A stretch of DNA of 64,000 bases from Alkalihalophilus pseudofirmus OF4 (GTDB lineage: Bacteria; Bacillota; Bacilli; Bacillales; Bacillaceae_D): assembly GCF_000005825.2 (NCBI RefSeq), contig NC_013791.2, positions 2,976,001-3,040,000 on the forward strand, in the 5' to 3' direction. Below the pieces are notes generated by a model. It worked only from the letters and a program-made list of their open reading frames with translations, did no database searches and had not been told where the DNA came from. The first letter of the stretch is position 1. Each line of letters opens with the position of its first letter. Below are positions 8,768-18,930 of the stretch, in pieces. A program made the translations under genes and the position numbers.

Positions 8768-9910
8768 TTATTTTCTAACCCCCACTAGTGTTGGTATGAT
8801 CTTCTTTAACTCGCGCAAGAAGACATCAATTTCTTTTTCCGTTGTCTCATAAGATAAACTGACTCTTATTGCAGAACCAGCTGCTGTTGAATTTTTCCCC
8901 ATAGCTAGGAGCACTCGGCTGGGTTCGGCTAACTTTGAGGAGCATGCTGACTTTGTTGAGACATATATTTTTTTAGCTGATAGTGATTGAATTAGCACTT
9001 CAGGCTTAATTGATTCTACAGAGAAGTTAATAATATGTGGCGCAGATTTCTCTAATGGGCTGTTAATCGTCACTCCATCAATCGTTGGCAGACTGTGAAT
9101 AAGTTTAGAATGAAGTTTTACTAAATGAGACTTCTCTTTTTGGGCCTTCTCCATTTCCATTCTTAATGCTCTGGCCATTGCCACAGCCCCCGCAACATGT
9201 TCAGTGCCTGAGCGTACTTCCATCTCTTGGACACCGCCATGAATTTGAGGCTTCAACCTTACTCCGTTACGTACATAAAGCATCCCTGTACCTCTTACTC
9301 CATGGAATTTATGAGCAGATGCTGTTAACAGATCAATTTTGGCTTTTTTTATATTTAAAGGCACTTTTGTTATACCTTGTACATCATCGACATGGAAACG
9401 AACTTGAGGAAAGTGGCTTAATAACTGACCTATCTCTTCTATTGGTTGAATCGTCCCTGTTTCATTATTAACATGGATAATTGAGACTAAAATGGTTTCC
9501 TTGCGAATAGCTTTTTTCACATCTTCTAAAGAAACTCTTCCATTAGAGTCTACAGATAAATATGTTACCTCAAACCCATCTGCCTCTAGTTCCTTATAGG
9601 TTTCATATGAAGAAGCATGCTCCACTTCTGTTGTGATCAAATGCCTGCCCCTAGATTTTTTATGATACGCTGTTCCTTTAATAGCAAGGTTATTACCCTC
9701 TGTTCCCCCGGAGGTAAACAAAATTTCTTTTGCAGATACGTGAAGCTGATCAGCAATAGCTGATCTCGCTTTAGTCAGTAATCCTTCTGCTTCCATCCCT
9801 AATGTATGAAGTGATGAAGGATTTCCAAAATAGTCATACGACACTTTTGTATAGGTTTCTAACACGTCTTGATGCGGTCTAGTTGTTGCACTATTATCAA
9901 GATAAATCAT
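8768..9910 (-). CDS. nifZ: Cysteine desulfurase NifZ, sulfur donor to ThiI
   Basis: A 380-aa PLP-dependent NifS/IscS-like enzyme converting cysteine to alanine plus persulfide. It starts MIYLDNSATTRPH. The PLP lysine is in SAHKFHGVRGTG (about 205) and the persulfide cysteine is in STKSACSSKLAEPS (about 325). In B. subtilis the homologue next to thiI is dedicated to tRNA thiolation. It is immediately upstream of thiI in one operon. Confidence 0.93.
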   Translation of the reverse strand: MIYLDNSATTRPHQDVLETYTKVSYDYFGNPSSLHTLGMEAEGLLTKARSAIADQLHVSAKEILFTSGGTEGNNLAIKGTAYHKKSRGRHLITTEVEHASSYETYKELEADGFEVTYLSVDSNGRVSLEDVKKAIRKETILVSIIHVNNETGTIQPIEEIGQLLSHFPQVRFHVDDVQGITKVPLNIKKAKIDLLTASAHKFHGVRGTGMLYVRNGVRLKPQIHGGVQEMEVRSGTEHVAGAVAMARALRMEMEKAQKEKSHLVKLHSKLIHSLPTIDGVTINSPLEKSAPHIINFSVESIKPEVLIQSLSAKKIYVSTKSACSSKLAEPSRVLLAMGKNSTAAGSAIRVSLSYETTEKEIDVFLRELKKIIPTLVGVRK

Positions 9911-10269
9911 TGGATTATTTACCCCTTTAATTATGAACTTCTATAAAAAAAATTGTGCTTTTATCATCACAATTATATCTTCTCACAAACACAACTCTTG
10001 CACACATCCCATGTATGCATCATTATATCTTAGCACAAAATGTTTAAATGACAAGACAGAAAAGCGATCAGATATGTGAAATAAACTTTATCAAAAAACT
10101 GATTATTCTTTCTTTTTTAAAACTATTCAACAATTCGCAACATTTATGATACGATAAGCGACGGTAAGTGATAAGGGAATTTCTCTTATGACTGAAAAAA
10201 CACGTATACGCTTACATTTATGGAAGCAAGTGCAAATTATACCATTATATTATATGTTGGAGGACAACT
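9911..10269. promoter_or_regulatory. Divergent nifZ/braB intergenic region
   Basis: No gene seen. It must hold the promoters of nifZ (leftward) and braB (rightward). A short hairpin (TAAGGGAA...TTCTCTTA, about 10,171-10,189) lies in the presumed braB leader. I could not identify a convincing CodY box or riboswitch. Confidence 0.4.
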
Positions 10270-11571
10270 ATGAATCGTACATTACCAATGAAGGACTTAG
10301 CAGCATTAGGCTTTCTAATGTTCGCTCTATTTTTAGGGGCAGGAAACCTGATCTTCCCACCATTGCTGGGGCAACAAGCAGGAACGGCACTTTGGCCTGC
10401 CATAATAGGCTTTCTTGTAACAGGTGTGGGACTGCCGTTACTTGCCATCATTGCTGTTTCACAGGTCAATGGAGATCTGCATCAATTAGCTAACCGGGTG
10501 CACCCAATATTCGCTGTTATTTTTTCATTCACTGTATACCTTGCGATTGGACCATTCTTTGGAATTCCTCGTACAGGAACCGTGGCATATGAAATAGGTG
10601 TGGTACCATTTTTGCCTGGTGGACAAGCTACCACTACTTCTTTACTTATATCCACTCTTATTTTCTTTAGTCTAACGTTCTGGCTAGCTTTGAATCCGGC
10701 CAAATTAGTCGACCGGGTCGGGAAAATATTAACACCGTTATTAATTATATTGATTGCCATCGTTTCCCTTCGCGGAGTATTTGCCCCGATGGGAAGCTTT
10801 GAAGCAGCTGAGGAAAACTATCAAAACGGCGCTTTTTTCTCAGGTTTTATTGAAGGCTATCTAACGATGGATACAATTGCTGCTTTAGTGTTCGGGATTG
10901 TCATCATGAACCGCCTGCAAGAAAGAGGAATTAAAGACCGTGCAGCTATTCAAGCCTTTACCATTAAAGCAGGTATTATAGCGGGTGTTGGATTGTCTCT
11001 TGTTTATTTATCATTAGGATACTTAGGAGCAAGCAGTGTTTCCACTATTGGTCGCTTAGATAACGGAGGAGCTATTTTAGCAGCAGTCGCAAATGCTCTT
11101 TTCGGCTCAACTGGTTCGATGATCCTTGCGCTTGTTATTACATTTGCTTGTTTAACCACATCAATTGGACTGGTTTCGGCATGTGGTGAATTTTTTGCTA
11201 AACGTTTCTCGAGTGTATCTTATCCTGTCATTATTTTCATCTTGTGTGTATTCAGTTTCACCATGGCTAACTTAGGTTTAAGCCAATTAATTGCCGTTTC
11301 AGTACCTGTATTAGTAACGATTTACCCTATTGCTATTGTGTTGATTACACTATCATTTCTCCACCATAAAATTGGTCAAAGACGCCAAATTTATATCGGA
11401 GCTCTTATAGGGGCATTTATTATCAGCCTGCTTGATGGAATCAGTACAGCAGGTGTTAATCTAGAGTCTCTCGCATTCCTTGACTGGATTCCATTGTACG
11501 GAGAAGGTTTAGGCTGGTTAGTTCCTAGTATCATCGGAGCTCTCATAGGCTGGGCTGTTTCAAAGCGTTAA
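10270..11571 (+). CDS. braB: Branched-chain amino acid permease BraB (BrnQ family)
   Basis: A 433-aa integral membrane carrier of the LIVCS family that imports branched-chain amino acids with Na+ or H+. About 12 hydrophobic segments are visible. Family motifs GAGNLIFPPLLGQQAG (about 21-36) and GPFFGIPRTGTVAYEIG (about 88-104) are present. The start ATG 10,270 follows GGAGGA. Position between nifZ and ezrA is the B. subtilis braB position, so braB rather than brnQ. Confidence 0.92.
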   Translation: MNRTLPMKDLAALGFLMFALFLGAGNLIFPPLLGQQAGTALWPAIIGFLVTGVGLPLLAIIAVSQVNGDLHQLANRVHPIFAVIFSFTVYLAIGPFFGIPRTGTVAYEIGVVPFLPGGQATTTSLLISTLIFFSLTFWLALNPAKLVDRVGKILTPLLIILIAIVSLRGVFAPMGSFEAAEENYQNGAFFSGFIEGYLTMDTIAALVFGIVIMNRLQERGIKDRAAIQAFTIKAGIIAGVGLSLVYLSLGYLGASSVSTIGRLDNGGAILAAVANALFGSTGSMILALVITFACLTTSIGLVSACGEFFAKRFSSVSYPVIIFILCVFSFTMANLGLSQLIAVSVPVLVTIYPIAIVLITLSFLHHKIGQRRQIYIGALIGAFIISLLDGISTAGVNLESLAFLDWIPLYGEGLGWLVPSIIGALIGWAVSKR

Positions 11572-11585
11572 AATGACGAGAACAA

Positions 11586-11620
11586 AAAAAGTGTAGCATC
11601 GCTTTGATGCTACACTTTTT
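11586..11620. terminator. Bidirectional terminator braB/ezrA
   Basis: AAAAAGTGTAGCATC (11,586-11,600) and GATGCTACACTTTTT (11,606-11,620) form a perfect 15-bp stem between convergent genes, with T-runs in both directions. Confidence 0.9.
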
Positions 11621-11621
11621 A

Positions 11622-13316
11622 TTATGCCGTATATTGTTCGCTTACCTTTTCAACAATCGATGGATCAAATTCCTTTACAGCTTGGTAAGCACATTCAATC
11701 GCTTCGGTGTATTCATATTGACGGAACAGCTCTTCAGCCTCAATTAATCCGTTTCTAGTACGTTCCGACCTGTTACGGTATCTATTAGCAAACTGAATTA
11801 CTCTCTCTGCAAGCTGAGCTGACTCAATTGTATCTTTAATGAGCTGTTCATTTTCCTCTACACAACTAAGAGCTTCTTCTACCAATACATTGACACGCCC
11901 CATTTCAAGAGGCACCTGCTCAAGCTGTCTTGCCGCTGTAATCACTTTCATTTCACTTTCATCTAAGTGATCTACTGCCTCTTGCGGAAGGCCTGGTATG
12001 TTACTCTTTTGGAGGAGACGTTTACTCTCAAGCAGCTTTTGTCTTAACTCGATTAGTGTCTCTTTTGCATCGAGCTCATCTTGACGAAGGTCATTTAGTG
12101 CTTGTTTCCCTTTATCAATATCAAGCTGAATCTGTTTGATTTTCTCCATCCATTCTTCTACCATATCTAAGATAGACGTGTAGGTTTGAGAGTTATTTTC
12201 AGAAACATCTACAATCAGCTGCAGCTGATGCATTAATTCATTCAACTGTTTTTTCACTTTCTCTTGGAAGGAAATTTCTTCTTCTGCCAAACGATAACTT
12301 AACTGCACTTGAGTCGTTTCCTCCATTAAAAGAGTGAGTTGTTCATCTACTTGCTCAACCTGCTCTTTCATTGTAGGCACTGCTTTTGCTACCTCTTGTT
12401 TTGCTTCAACTTCAGTTTCTAACACTTCATATAACTGATCTAGTTGAGCGGTTACCTCAGCTGCCTTCTCTTCCATACTTTCTATTTCCTCTAAGGTAGA
12501 AATGTCAGCTAGCAGTTGTTCATTTTCGTTCGTAATCGATTCAATTTTAGACATGAGAGCAAACGGTTCTAAATAATAACCAGACTTCTCCATATCTTCA
12601 ATTCCAAGGATCAGCTGGCGTACCTCTTGGGGGATGGTCGTTTTCAATTGAACAAGAATAGCAGGTACTTTCTCTACACTCAGTCGTACTAAATCGACTT
12701 CTTCTTTCGCTTCTCTCAGATATTCTCTTGCTTTTAAATAGCTTCCTTCTTCTGTAGCTTGATCAAAATCTTCAAGAAGCTGCTTTGTGTGCGCAAGTTT
12801 TTCATCAAAGGTTTCAACAGTTACACCTAGTGAACCTCGTTTTTTTAATACTTGCTGCATGACTGTATGGAATTGATCTTTTACAGAGCCAATTTCAGTG
12901 CTGTTTTGTTCAGCACTTGTCACAAGCTGGTTAATTTCTTCAACCATCACTTGAAGCTGCGTTTCAATCCCGTTCAGCCTGTCTGTCGTTAAAGCAATCA
13001 ATTCCTTTGCTTTTTTAAAGCGATATTTAGTAGCTGCTTCTTCAATATCAAATAGTTGTTCTTCAATATTTGGAAGGATACCGCCCACGATTTCGTCCCA
13101 TTCACTACGCCACAATTCAAATTTTTCCTCTGTTTCGCCTGACATATGTAAGTTCTTCACTTTTCCAATTTCACTTGGGATATCACGGTTTAAAATGGTA
13201 TTTTTCCAGTCGTCTAATTTATCGACCTCTTTATAGATGTTTTTTCTAAATACCATTCCAATAACAAATAGTACAGCTATAACGGCTATTGCCGCATAAA
13301 TTACATACATCGTCAT
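11622..13316 (-). CDS. ezrA: Septation ring formation regulator EzrA
   Basis: A 564-aa division protein that limits FtsZ ring formation at poles and links FtsZ to the membrane. It has one N-terminal transmembrane helix (residues about 4-23) with the rest cytoplasmic and almost wholly alpha-helical coiled coil, matching the spectrin-like repeats of EzrA. Length is the family norm. The C-terminal conserved patch RYRNRSERTRNGLIEAEELFRQYEY (QNR-type patch) is clear. The start ATG 13,316 follows GGGGG. Confidence 0.95.
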   Translation of the reverse strand: MTMYVIYAAIAVIAVLFVIGMVFRKNIYKEVDKLDDWKNTILNRDIPSEIGKVKNLHMSGETEEKFELWRSEWDEIVGGILPNIEEQLFDIEEAATKYRFKKAKELIALTTDRLNGIETQLQVMVEEINQLVTSAEQNSTEIGSVKDQFHTVMQQVLKKRGSLGVTVETFDEKLAHTKQLLEDFDQATEEGSYLKAREYLREAKEEVDLVRLSVEKVPAILVQLKTTIPQEVRQLILGIEDMEKSGYYLEPFALMSKIESITNENEQLLADISTLEEIESMEEKAAEVTAQLDQLYEVLETEVEAKQEVAKAVPTMKEQVEQVDEQLTLLMEETTQVQLSYRLAEEEISFQEKVKKQLNELMHQLQLIVDVSENNSQTYTSILDMVEEWMEKIKQIQLDIDKGKQALNDLRQDELDAKETLIELRQKLLESKRLLQKSNIPGLPQEAVDHLDESEMKVITAARQLEQVPLEMGRVNVLVEEALSCVEENEQLIKDTIESAQLAERVIQFANRYRNRSERTRNGLIEAEELFRQYEYTEAIECAYQAVKEFDPSIVEKVSEQYTA

Positions 13317-13624
13317 TTGAGGACCCCCTTCTCTAGCATCATATCAGTCTTGTTTATGAAGGCCTCGATGATTGGTTTATACATATTAACTGCTCCGCAC
13401 CATTAATCACTATGACCTCTCTACATAAGCTAAAATTCACTACTATTAGACATAATCTTTACATGGATTCTCTCTAAAACGTGAAAACCCTTTAATTTCA
13501 AACAAAATTATTCATTTTTTTATGTATACGATATGTAATATGATACCATGAAAATAAGCTTTTGTATGCCTTTTTATCATAGTTACATCTTCTTATTAAT
13601 CTTATGTATGAAAGGGGTTTATTC
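13317..13624. promoter_or_regulatory. Divergent ezrA/hisJ intergenic region
   Basis: No gene seen. This AT-rich region separates leftward ezrA from rightward hisJ and should contain both promoters. I see no strong repeats or operators. Confidence 0.4.
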
Positions 13625-14449
13625 ATGATCAAGCACGATGGACACATCCATTCTCCTTATTGCCCGCATGGAACAGCTGATACATTTGCTGATTATTGCG
13701 AACAAGCTATTAGCGATGGTTTATCCGGCATCACATTCACAGAACATGCCCCGCTTCCTGAAGGGTTCACTGACCCTACCCCAGAGCAGGACAGCGCTAT
13801 GTCTTATGGCCAGCTGACGTCTTATATAGAGGATTTACAAGCTGTCAAATCTTTTTATAAGAATAAGCTATCTGTATTAATCGGCCTGGAGGTTGATTTC
13901 ATTGAAGGGTTTGAGAAAGAAACGACGACCTTTCTAAATGAGGTGGGCCCAAAACTAGATGATAGTATCCTATCTTGTCATTTTATTAACATAAATAACG
14001 AATATTATTGTATTGATTATAGCCCTGATGTGTTTTTAACGTGTCAAACATTGCTCGGCTCAACGGATGCAGTATATAAACATTATTACGAGACGGTTAA
14101 AAAATCAGTAAAATCTGACCTTGGTTCATACAAACCCACTAGAATCGGCCATATTACTCTTTGTCAAAAATTCAAAAAAAAATACCCTGCGACTGAATTA
14201 CACAGCCAGGATATCATATCTATTCTCCAATTAATAAATGATCATAATTACAGCCTTGATTATAACGGGGCAGGTACACTTAAGCCTTTATGCGGAGTGA
14301 CCTATCCTCCTGGTGACATCGCATCTCTTGCTCATCAATTAGGTATACCATTAATTTATGGTTCAGATGCTCATCAAGTAAAGGGAATGGCTGCCGGGGT
14401 TGATACCCTTTTTGATACGGATATTCTTTCTGCCCCTGTTCTACGCTAA
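13625..14449 (+). CDS. hisJ: Histidinol-phosphatase HisJ (PHP family)
   Basis: A 274-aa metal-dependent phosphatase converting histidinol phosphate to histidinol. The PHP metal motif HDGHIHSPYCPHGT starts at residue 3. Later metal ligands are in TFTEHAP and in the IYGSDAHQ segment near the C-terminus, and SCHFIN and RIGHITL are also conserved. I choose ATG 13,625 because AAAGGGG is 8 bp upstream. The gene overlaps the convergent refZ by 9 bp. Confidence 0.92.
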   Translation: MIKHDGHIHSPYCPHGTADTFADYCEQAISDGLSGITFTEHAPLPEGFTDPTPEQDSAMSYGQLTSYIEDLQAVKSFYKNKLSVLIGLEVDFIEGFEKETTTFLNEVGPKLDDSILSCHFININNEYYCIDYSPDVFLTCQTLLGSTDAVYKHYYETVKKSVKSDLGSYKPTRIGHITLCQKFKKKYPATELHSQDIISILQLINDHNYSLDYNGAGTLKPLCGVTYPPGDIASLAHQLGIPLIYGSDAHQVKGMAAGVDTLFDTDILSAPVLR

Positions 14450-15091
14450 ATTCACCCTGCTTATTATGCGATTGGTTCGTGGCTCGCTTATTCCGCACAG
14501 GCATGAATCAATCCATCTCACTAGATGCTCTGCATAGCGGTCAATAAAATAAGGTTCCGTTGTAGATAACTGATAAAGTTCTCTAAAATACTGAGGCGAG
14601 TAGTAAGGAAGTGTAATCATTCCGCGTATTTGAATTAAGACAAAATCCACTGGCTGCCCTATAAACCTGCCCTCTCTCATCCCTTTTCTAATAATTTTCT
14701 CTACATCATGTTTTTCTTTCCTCAAATACGTGGACATAAGTTCCCTAACTAATATCGAGTCCATTGTCATCTCTCTGTGTACCATTCTAGCTAAATGATA
14801 ATGTTTCTGCTGATAGCATAACAATGAATGCATCATGGTTAACAGCAGATCTCTAGCATCTTGGTTTTTAAGTTTTTCCTCATCCACCTTCATTGCCTGT
14901 AAGTATCCTTCTAGAAATTCAGTCATTAATAGTTCAAACAACCCTTTTTTTCCACCAAAATAATAAGATACGAGTGCAATATTTACATTTGCTTGTTCTG
15001 CAATGTGACGGACCGATGTTCCATGATAGCCTTGTGTATAAAATAAACGGGCAGCTGCTTCTTTCATCTTCTCACGTGTTGTTTCACTCAT
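14441..15091 (-). CDS. refZ: TetR-family division regulator RefZ (YttP)
   Basis: A 216-aa TetR-type DNA-binding protein. The N-terminal HTH is clear: TREKMKEAAARLFYTQGYHGTSVRHIAEQANVNIALVSYYFGGKKGLFELL (about 4-54). In B. subtilis RefZ binds oriC-proximal motifs and helps control FtsZ placement during sporulation. Its position between hisJ and ytsP is the yttP position, which is the main reason for naming it. The 3' end overlaps hisJ. Confidence 0.88.
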   Translation of the reverse strand: MSETTREKMKEAAARLFYTQGYHGTSVRHIAEQANVNIALVSYYFGGKKGLFELLMTEFLEGYLQAMKVDEEKLKNQDARDLLLTMMHSLLCYQQKHYHLARMVHREMTMDSILVRELMSTYLRKEKHDVEKIIRKGMREGRFIGQPVDFVLIQIRGMITLPYYSPQYFRELYQLSTTEPYFIDRYAEHLVRWIDSCLCGISEPRTNRIISRVNLA

Positions 15092-15354
15092 GCATTCTCC
15101 CCCTTAACAATAAACTGCTTGCTATAGTCTTTTACTTCTCTATTGTTTTGATTGATCCTCTTTGATTTGTTCGACATTCCCGTCAAACTTTTCTACAAAA
15201 AAAGCCCAATAAAACGAATCCTGGCAATAACATGACAGCGTCCACCAAATCTCTTTTTTATCCTCCAGTATTTTCAGAGTGAATTATTTTGTATTCCTTT
15301 GCCTCTTGCTGTAAACTATTTTCTATAATTCTATAGATGCTTGGGGGAGTCGCC

Positions 15355-15834
15355 ATGTTTAATCAAGAAGCTTATAAAGGAGATCTTGCTTCAAATTATC
15401 AATTAGTTACTAAGCAATTGAATGCTCTTTTAACAGGAGAGAATGACCTTATTGCTAATTTGTCTAATGCAAGTGCTCTATTAAGTCAATTTTTGCATGA
15501 TGTAAATTGGGTTGGTTTCTATTTATTAAAAGACAATGAGCTTGTTCTTGGGCCATTTCAGGGGCTGCCTGCATGTGTACGTATTCCACTTGGCAGAGGT
15601 GTATGCGGAACGAGCGCAGCTGAGAGAAAAACTCTTCGCATAGAAGATGTTCATGCTTTCCCTGGACATATTGCTTGTGATGCCGCATCACGTTCTGAAA
15701 TTGTGATCCCCATTATAAAAGATGGTAATCTAGTTGGGGTTCTTGATATTGACAGTCCAATACTAAATCGTTTCACTGAAGAAGATCAAACACATCTTGA
15801 AGCGTTCGTTGAAGAATTAGAACGGCACATATAA
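15355..15834 (+). CDS. ytsP: Free methionine-(R)-sulfoxide reductase (GAF domain)
   Basis: A 159-aa single-GAF-domain enzyme that reduces free methionine-R-sulfoxide. The three redox cysteines of the fRMsr family are present in PACVRIPLG, GVCGTSAAE and IACDAASRSE. I choose ATG 15,355, preceded by GGGGGA; an upstream in-frame ATG at 15,337 has no ribosome site. It lies in its syntenic position, convergent with dgcP. Confidence 0.92.
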   Translation: MFNQEAYKGDLASNYQLVTKQLNALLTGENDLIANLSNASALLSQFLHDVNWVGFYLLKDNELVLGPFQGLPACVRIPLGRGVCGTSAAERKTLRIEDVHAFPGHIACDAASRSEIVIPIIKDGNLVGVLDIDSPILNRFTEEDQTHLEAFVEELERHI

Positions 15835-15860
15835 ACAAAATAATAGTTAAATTAAATAAA

Positions 15861-15887
15861 GCCTAAAAACAATGAATGTTTTTAGGC
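15861..15887. terminator. Terminator between ytsP and dgcP
   Basis: GCCTAAAAAC (15,861-15,870) pairs with GTTTTTAGGC (15,878-15,887) over a 7-nt loop and is followed by TTCTTCTTT. The stem overlaps the last codons of dgcP. Confidence 0.7.
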
Positions 15888-17768
15888 TTCTTCTTTAAGT
15901 GAAGAGCTCTCTTGAGCCACATGAATCCGGTTTTTACCTAACCTTTTGGCTGTATAAAGCCCGTCATCAGCTTCTTTAATTAATTCTTTTAGCGAGCGGG
16001 CAGCTTTATGATGATGCCAATAAGAGACACCGCATGAAACCGTAATAGGCGGCTCGGTTTGATATTCAACAGCTTCTACGATGCGCACGGCAATTTTTTT
16101 AGCATCTTCTAAATTGACTTTTGGCAGATATAGAGCTAACTCTTCCCCTCCCCACCTTGCTGCAATATCCTCATCACGAATATTTTCCTTCAAAATCTTA
16201 GCCACTTGAATAAGCACTTCATCTCCAATTTGATGTCCGTGTGTATCATTAATCTGTTTAAAGTTATCCACATCAAATAGAAGATACGTCCCATAGCCAT
16301 CATTTTCAAGCGAGGCTCTAATTTGCTGATCTAAATAACTTCTAGAATATAAGCTGGTTAGATGATCGGTAATTACGAGTTTTTCTAACTTCTCATGAAG
16401 CATAGCATTTGTAAAAGCTAATGTAGAGTGATGTGCGAGAGATTGCAGCAACTTAAAATGATCGTAACTGAAACAATACGGCTTCTGATCCAGCACGATA
16501 ACCACACCTTTTAAGACTCCACTTTGAATCATCGGCACCGCTAAAAGACTTCGATAATAAGAGTGCTGAAAGAGCTTGTGACTTTTAGAGTCCCCAACAA
16601 ACTGCGGTTCTCTATGGTATTTCATCTCCATAAACAGCGGGTTGAGCTTCTTTAAGAGTGAGGGGTCATTGAAAACAGGTGTACTACCTTCTAACACAGT
16701 AATTTCTCCCTCTTCATAAAGAACAAAACCTACTTGTTCAGCTCCAAATGATACAAGAATCTGTTGAGTCATAAAGGTAATTGTATCTTTTAGTCTTAAT
16801 TTTTCATTTAACTGGTGGGATGTTTGATTAATAAGCTGCAGATCTTGATTTAAGTTTCTAGACTGCTGATAAAGCTCGGCATTCTCTAAAGCGTTTCCCC
16901 CAGTATCCGCTAGGACATTAATAAACTCGAGGTCATGTGTGTGAAGGACAATGTCTGTATCAGCCTCTAATTCTATGACCCCGTAAACCGCTTGTTTGCC
17001 TCTAAGCGGCGCAAAAACATTCAGTTGTTTTTCATTTCTATCTATTTGGAGCTCTCCTTTTAAATAAGCATGCTCGGCCAATCGGTTATGGTTATCCATT
17101 CCATACACCAATGGTTTAATTGATAGGTCATGATCAATTTTCCACTCATGCGTTAAATATAAATGAACATTCCAATTAGGGAATACTTGATTAAGAGCCG
17201 TAATAATTTGTTTTAATACTTCGTTTATATCCATAGATCCATGACACTTCTTTGTTACTTGCAAAAGAAGATCTCTCTTCATGCTGACGGTAGTGGATTT
17301 CGAGCAATTATAGCCCTGGGCAAATAGTGTTTGGAAAGGAATCATCTCTAGGTGTCCTGCAGCAAACGCATCTGCATCTTTTTTTGTAGGGAAAGTATGA
17401 ATAATCAATCCATATAATATCGATTTATAGTATAAGGAGATACATACATTCCAGCTTGGAGAAGTGGTAATTAAACTGCCCTCTACTACTTCCATGGAAT
17501 GATCATGAGTCTTTTTGAACCAGCTCTCGATCTCTTTATTATTCTGAAGTATACCTTTATCTGCTTCTTCCCCTTTAACGAGTTCAAATTGTTCATTATT
17601 TCTTTCATAAATAGCTATCTTCTCTAAATGATTAGGCTTACCCGCTTTTAATGCGAGGGCATGGTAAGAAGAAGCTAATGCATAGAAATTAATTTGATAG
17701 TCTGCTCCTTTTAACCATTGATCAACAGTCATCATTTCCCCAACCGTAACTTCATTCCGTGGATTCAT
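15882..17768 (-). CDS. dgcP: Diguanylate cyclase with GAF domains (DgcP)
   Basis: A 628-aa protein with N-terminal GAF-like sensory regions (roughly 30-450) and a C-terminal GGDEF domain (about 460-620) that makes cyclic di-GMP. The active-site loop reads GGEEL (about 539-543), a functional form; LTDHLTSLYSRSYL and FDVDNFKQINDTHGHQIGDEVL are also intact. B. subtilis DgcP (YtrP) occupies the same place. It is somewhat longer than the B. subtilis protein. Confidence 0.9.
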   Translation of the reverse strand: MNPRNEVTVGEMMTVDQWLKGADYQINFYALASSYHALALKAGKPNHLEKIAIYERNNEQFELVKGEEADKGILQNNKEIESWFKKTHDHSMEVVEGSLITTSPSWNVCISLYYKSILYGLIIHTFPTKKDADAFAAGHLEMIPFQTLFAQGYNCSKSTTVSMKRDLLLQVTKKCHGSMDINEVLKQIITALNQVFPNWNVHLYLTHEWKIDHDLSIKPLVYGMDNHNRLAEHAYLKGELQIDRNEKQLNVFAPLRGKQAVYGVIELEADTDIVLHTHDLEFINVLADTGGNALENAELYQQSRNLNQDLQLINQTSHQLNEKLRLKDTITFMTQQILVSFGAEQVGFVLYEEGEITVLEGSTPVFNDPSLLKKLNPLFMEMKYHREPQFVGDSKSHKLFQHSYYRSLLAVPMIQSGVLKGVVIVLDQKPYCFSYDHFKLLQSLAHHSTLAFTNAMLHEKLEKLVITDHLTSLYSRSYLDQQIRASLENDGYGTYLLFDVDNFKQINDTHGHQIGDEVLIQVAKILKENIRDEDIAARWGGEELALYLPKVNLEDAKKIAVRIVEAVEYQTEPPITVSCGVSYWHHHKAARSLKELIKEADDGLYTAKRLGKNRIHVAQESSSLKEEA

Positions 17769-18022
17769 CTACTTTTACACCACCATATATAGGAAAATAC
17801 TTAATTTACTCTTAAATATTACTGGTTCATATAGGCTTATCTAGAGAAAATGTCACAAACTATAGGATAATGTAATCAAAAAAAACCATTCTCAATTATA
17901 CTTTCTAGGTATTTGTTACTGTCATTATAAATCAACTTATAACACATTACTATTATTTTCCACGATATTATTTTGAAAACCTTCCGACAATTTTCACAAG
18001 AATCGCCTTTTCTTGTTTCCTC

Positions 18023-18051
18023 TTGACTTTCGCCCCTATTAAGCTTATACT
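18023..18051 (+). promoter_or_regulatory. Sigma-A promoter of rpsD
   Basis: TTGACT (18,023-18,028) and TATACT (18,046-18,051) are spaced by 17 nt, nearly consensus. The start point should be near 18,058. Confidence 0.85.
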
Positions 18052-18057
18052 CGAATT

Positions 18058-18253
18058 TGTGTGAAATACGACAGCCTAGGTAAACTTAATATGTCCGGTC
18101 ATTTTGTTCCTCGATTAGCGGCTGCAAACTGAGGTGCATCACGTAACTTCTAGCTGTCGAAGCGAAGATGCATGAAGGCAAAATGAACATATTAAAGAGA
18201 TTACCCATCGGTTGTTATTTTGCAACATCAAAATAACAAGGAGGAGTCTTATT
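18058..18253 (+). promoter_or_regulatory. rpsD 5' leader, S4 autoregulatory RNA
   Basis: A structured leader of about 195 nt precedes rpsD. TTAATATGT (18,086-18,094) and TCATTTTG (18,099-18,106) pair with CAAAATGA and ACATATTAA (18,179-18,195), closing a long stem; TGCATC near 18,135 pairs with GATGCA near 18,167. In B. subtilis S4 binds its own leader and represses translation. The fold seen here fits that class of leader; I infer the same control. Confidence 0.75.
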
Positions 18254-18856
18254 ATGGCTCGTTATACAGGTCCATCTTGGAAATTATCTCGTCGTTTAGG
18301 AATCTCTCTAAGCGGTACTGGTAAAGAATTAGCAAAGCGTCCGTATGCTCCAGGGCAACACGGTCCAAACCAACGTAAAAAATTATCGGAATACGGTCTT
18401 CAACTACAAGAGAAGCAAAAGCTTCGTCACATGTTTGGTGTGAATGAGCGTCAATTCCGTCGTATCTTTGATGATGCTGGCAAAATGCCTGGTATCCACG
18501 GTGAAAACTTCATGATTCTTCTTGAGTCACGTCTTGATAACCTTGTTTACCGTATGGGCCTTGCTCGTACTCGTCGTGCTGCTCGTCAGTTAGTTAACCA
18601 TGGTCACATCATGGTTGATGGAGGTCGTGTTGACATTCCTTCATACCGTGTTAAACCTGGTCAAACAATTGCTCTTCGCGAAAAATCTCGTGACTTAAGC
18701 GTTGTTAAAGAAGCTCTTGAAGCTAACGATTTCACTCCAGCATACGTAACATTCGATGCTGAGAAGCTTGAAGGTACTTTCAGCCGTCTTCCTGAGCGTT
18801 CTGAACTTCCTGCTGAAATCACTGAAGCTCTTATCGTTGAGTTCTACTCTCGTTAA
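18254..18856 (+). CDS. rpsD: 30S ribosomal protein S4
   Basis: A 200-aa small-subunit rRNA-binding protein. It begins [23 protein letters not shown], with the S4 RNA-binding domain at about 90-155 ([28 protein letters not shown]). The start ATG 18,254 follows AAGGAGGAG. Its last 22 bases form the attachment core of the mobile element to its right, and the coding sequence stays intact through the junction. Confidence 0.98.
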   Translation: MARYTGPSWKLSRRLGISLSGTGKELAKRPYAPGQHGPNQRKKLSEYGLQLQEKQKLRHMFGVNERQFRRIFDDAGKMPGIHGENFMILLESRLDNLVYRMGLARTRRAARQLVNHGHIMVDGGRVDIPSYRVKPGQTIALREKSRDLSVVKEALEANDFTPAYVTFDAEKLEGTFSRLPERSELPAEITEALIVEFYSR

Positions 18857-18858
18857 TC
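18835..18858 (+). repeat. attL: left attachment site in the 3' end of rpsD
   Basis: These 24 bases (CGTTGAGTTCTACTC followed by TCGTTAATC, covering the last seven codons and stop of rpsD) recur at 59,235-59,258 with a single G-to-A difference at the seventh base. The change is synonymous (GAG/GAA). The two copies mark the element boundaries, and integration leaves the S4 sequence complete. Confidence 0.88.
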
Positions 18859-18887
18859 TTTTTAGATTGCAGAGTAATGCACAAAAA

Positions 18888-18930
18888 CCCCTTGAAATGT
18901 TGTTACATCAACGTTTCAGGGGATTTTTTA
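18888..18930 (+). terminator. Terminator immediately inside the island, after rpsD
   Basis: CCCCTTGAAA (18,888-18,897) and TTTCAGGGG (18,914-18,922) form a bulged stem followed by TTTTTTA. It lies 30 bp past the rpsD stop, on the element side of attL, so the element brings its own terminator for the host gene. Confidence 0.8.
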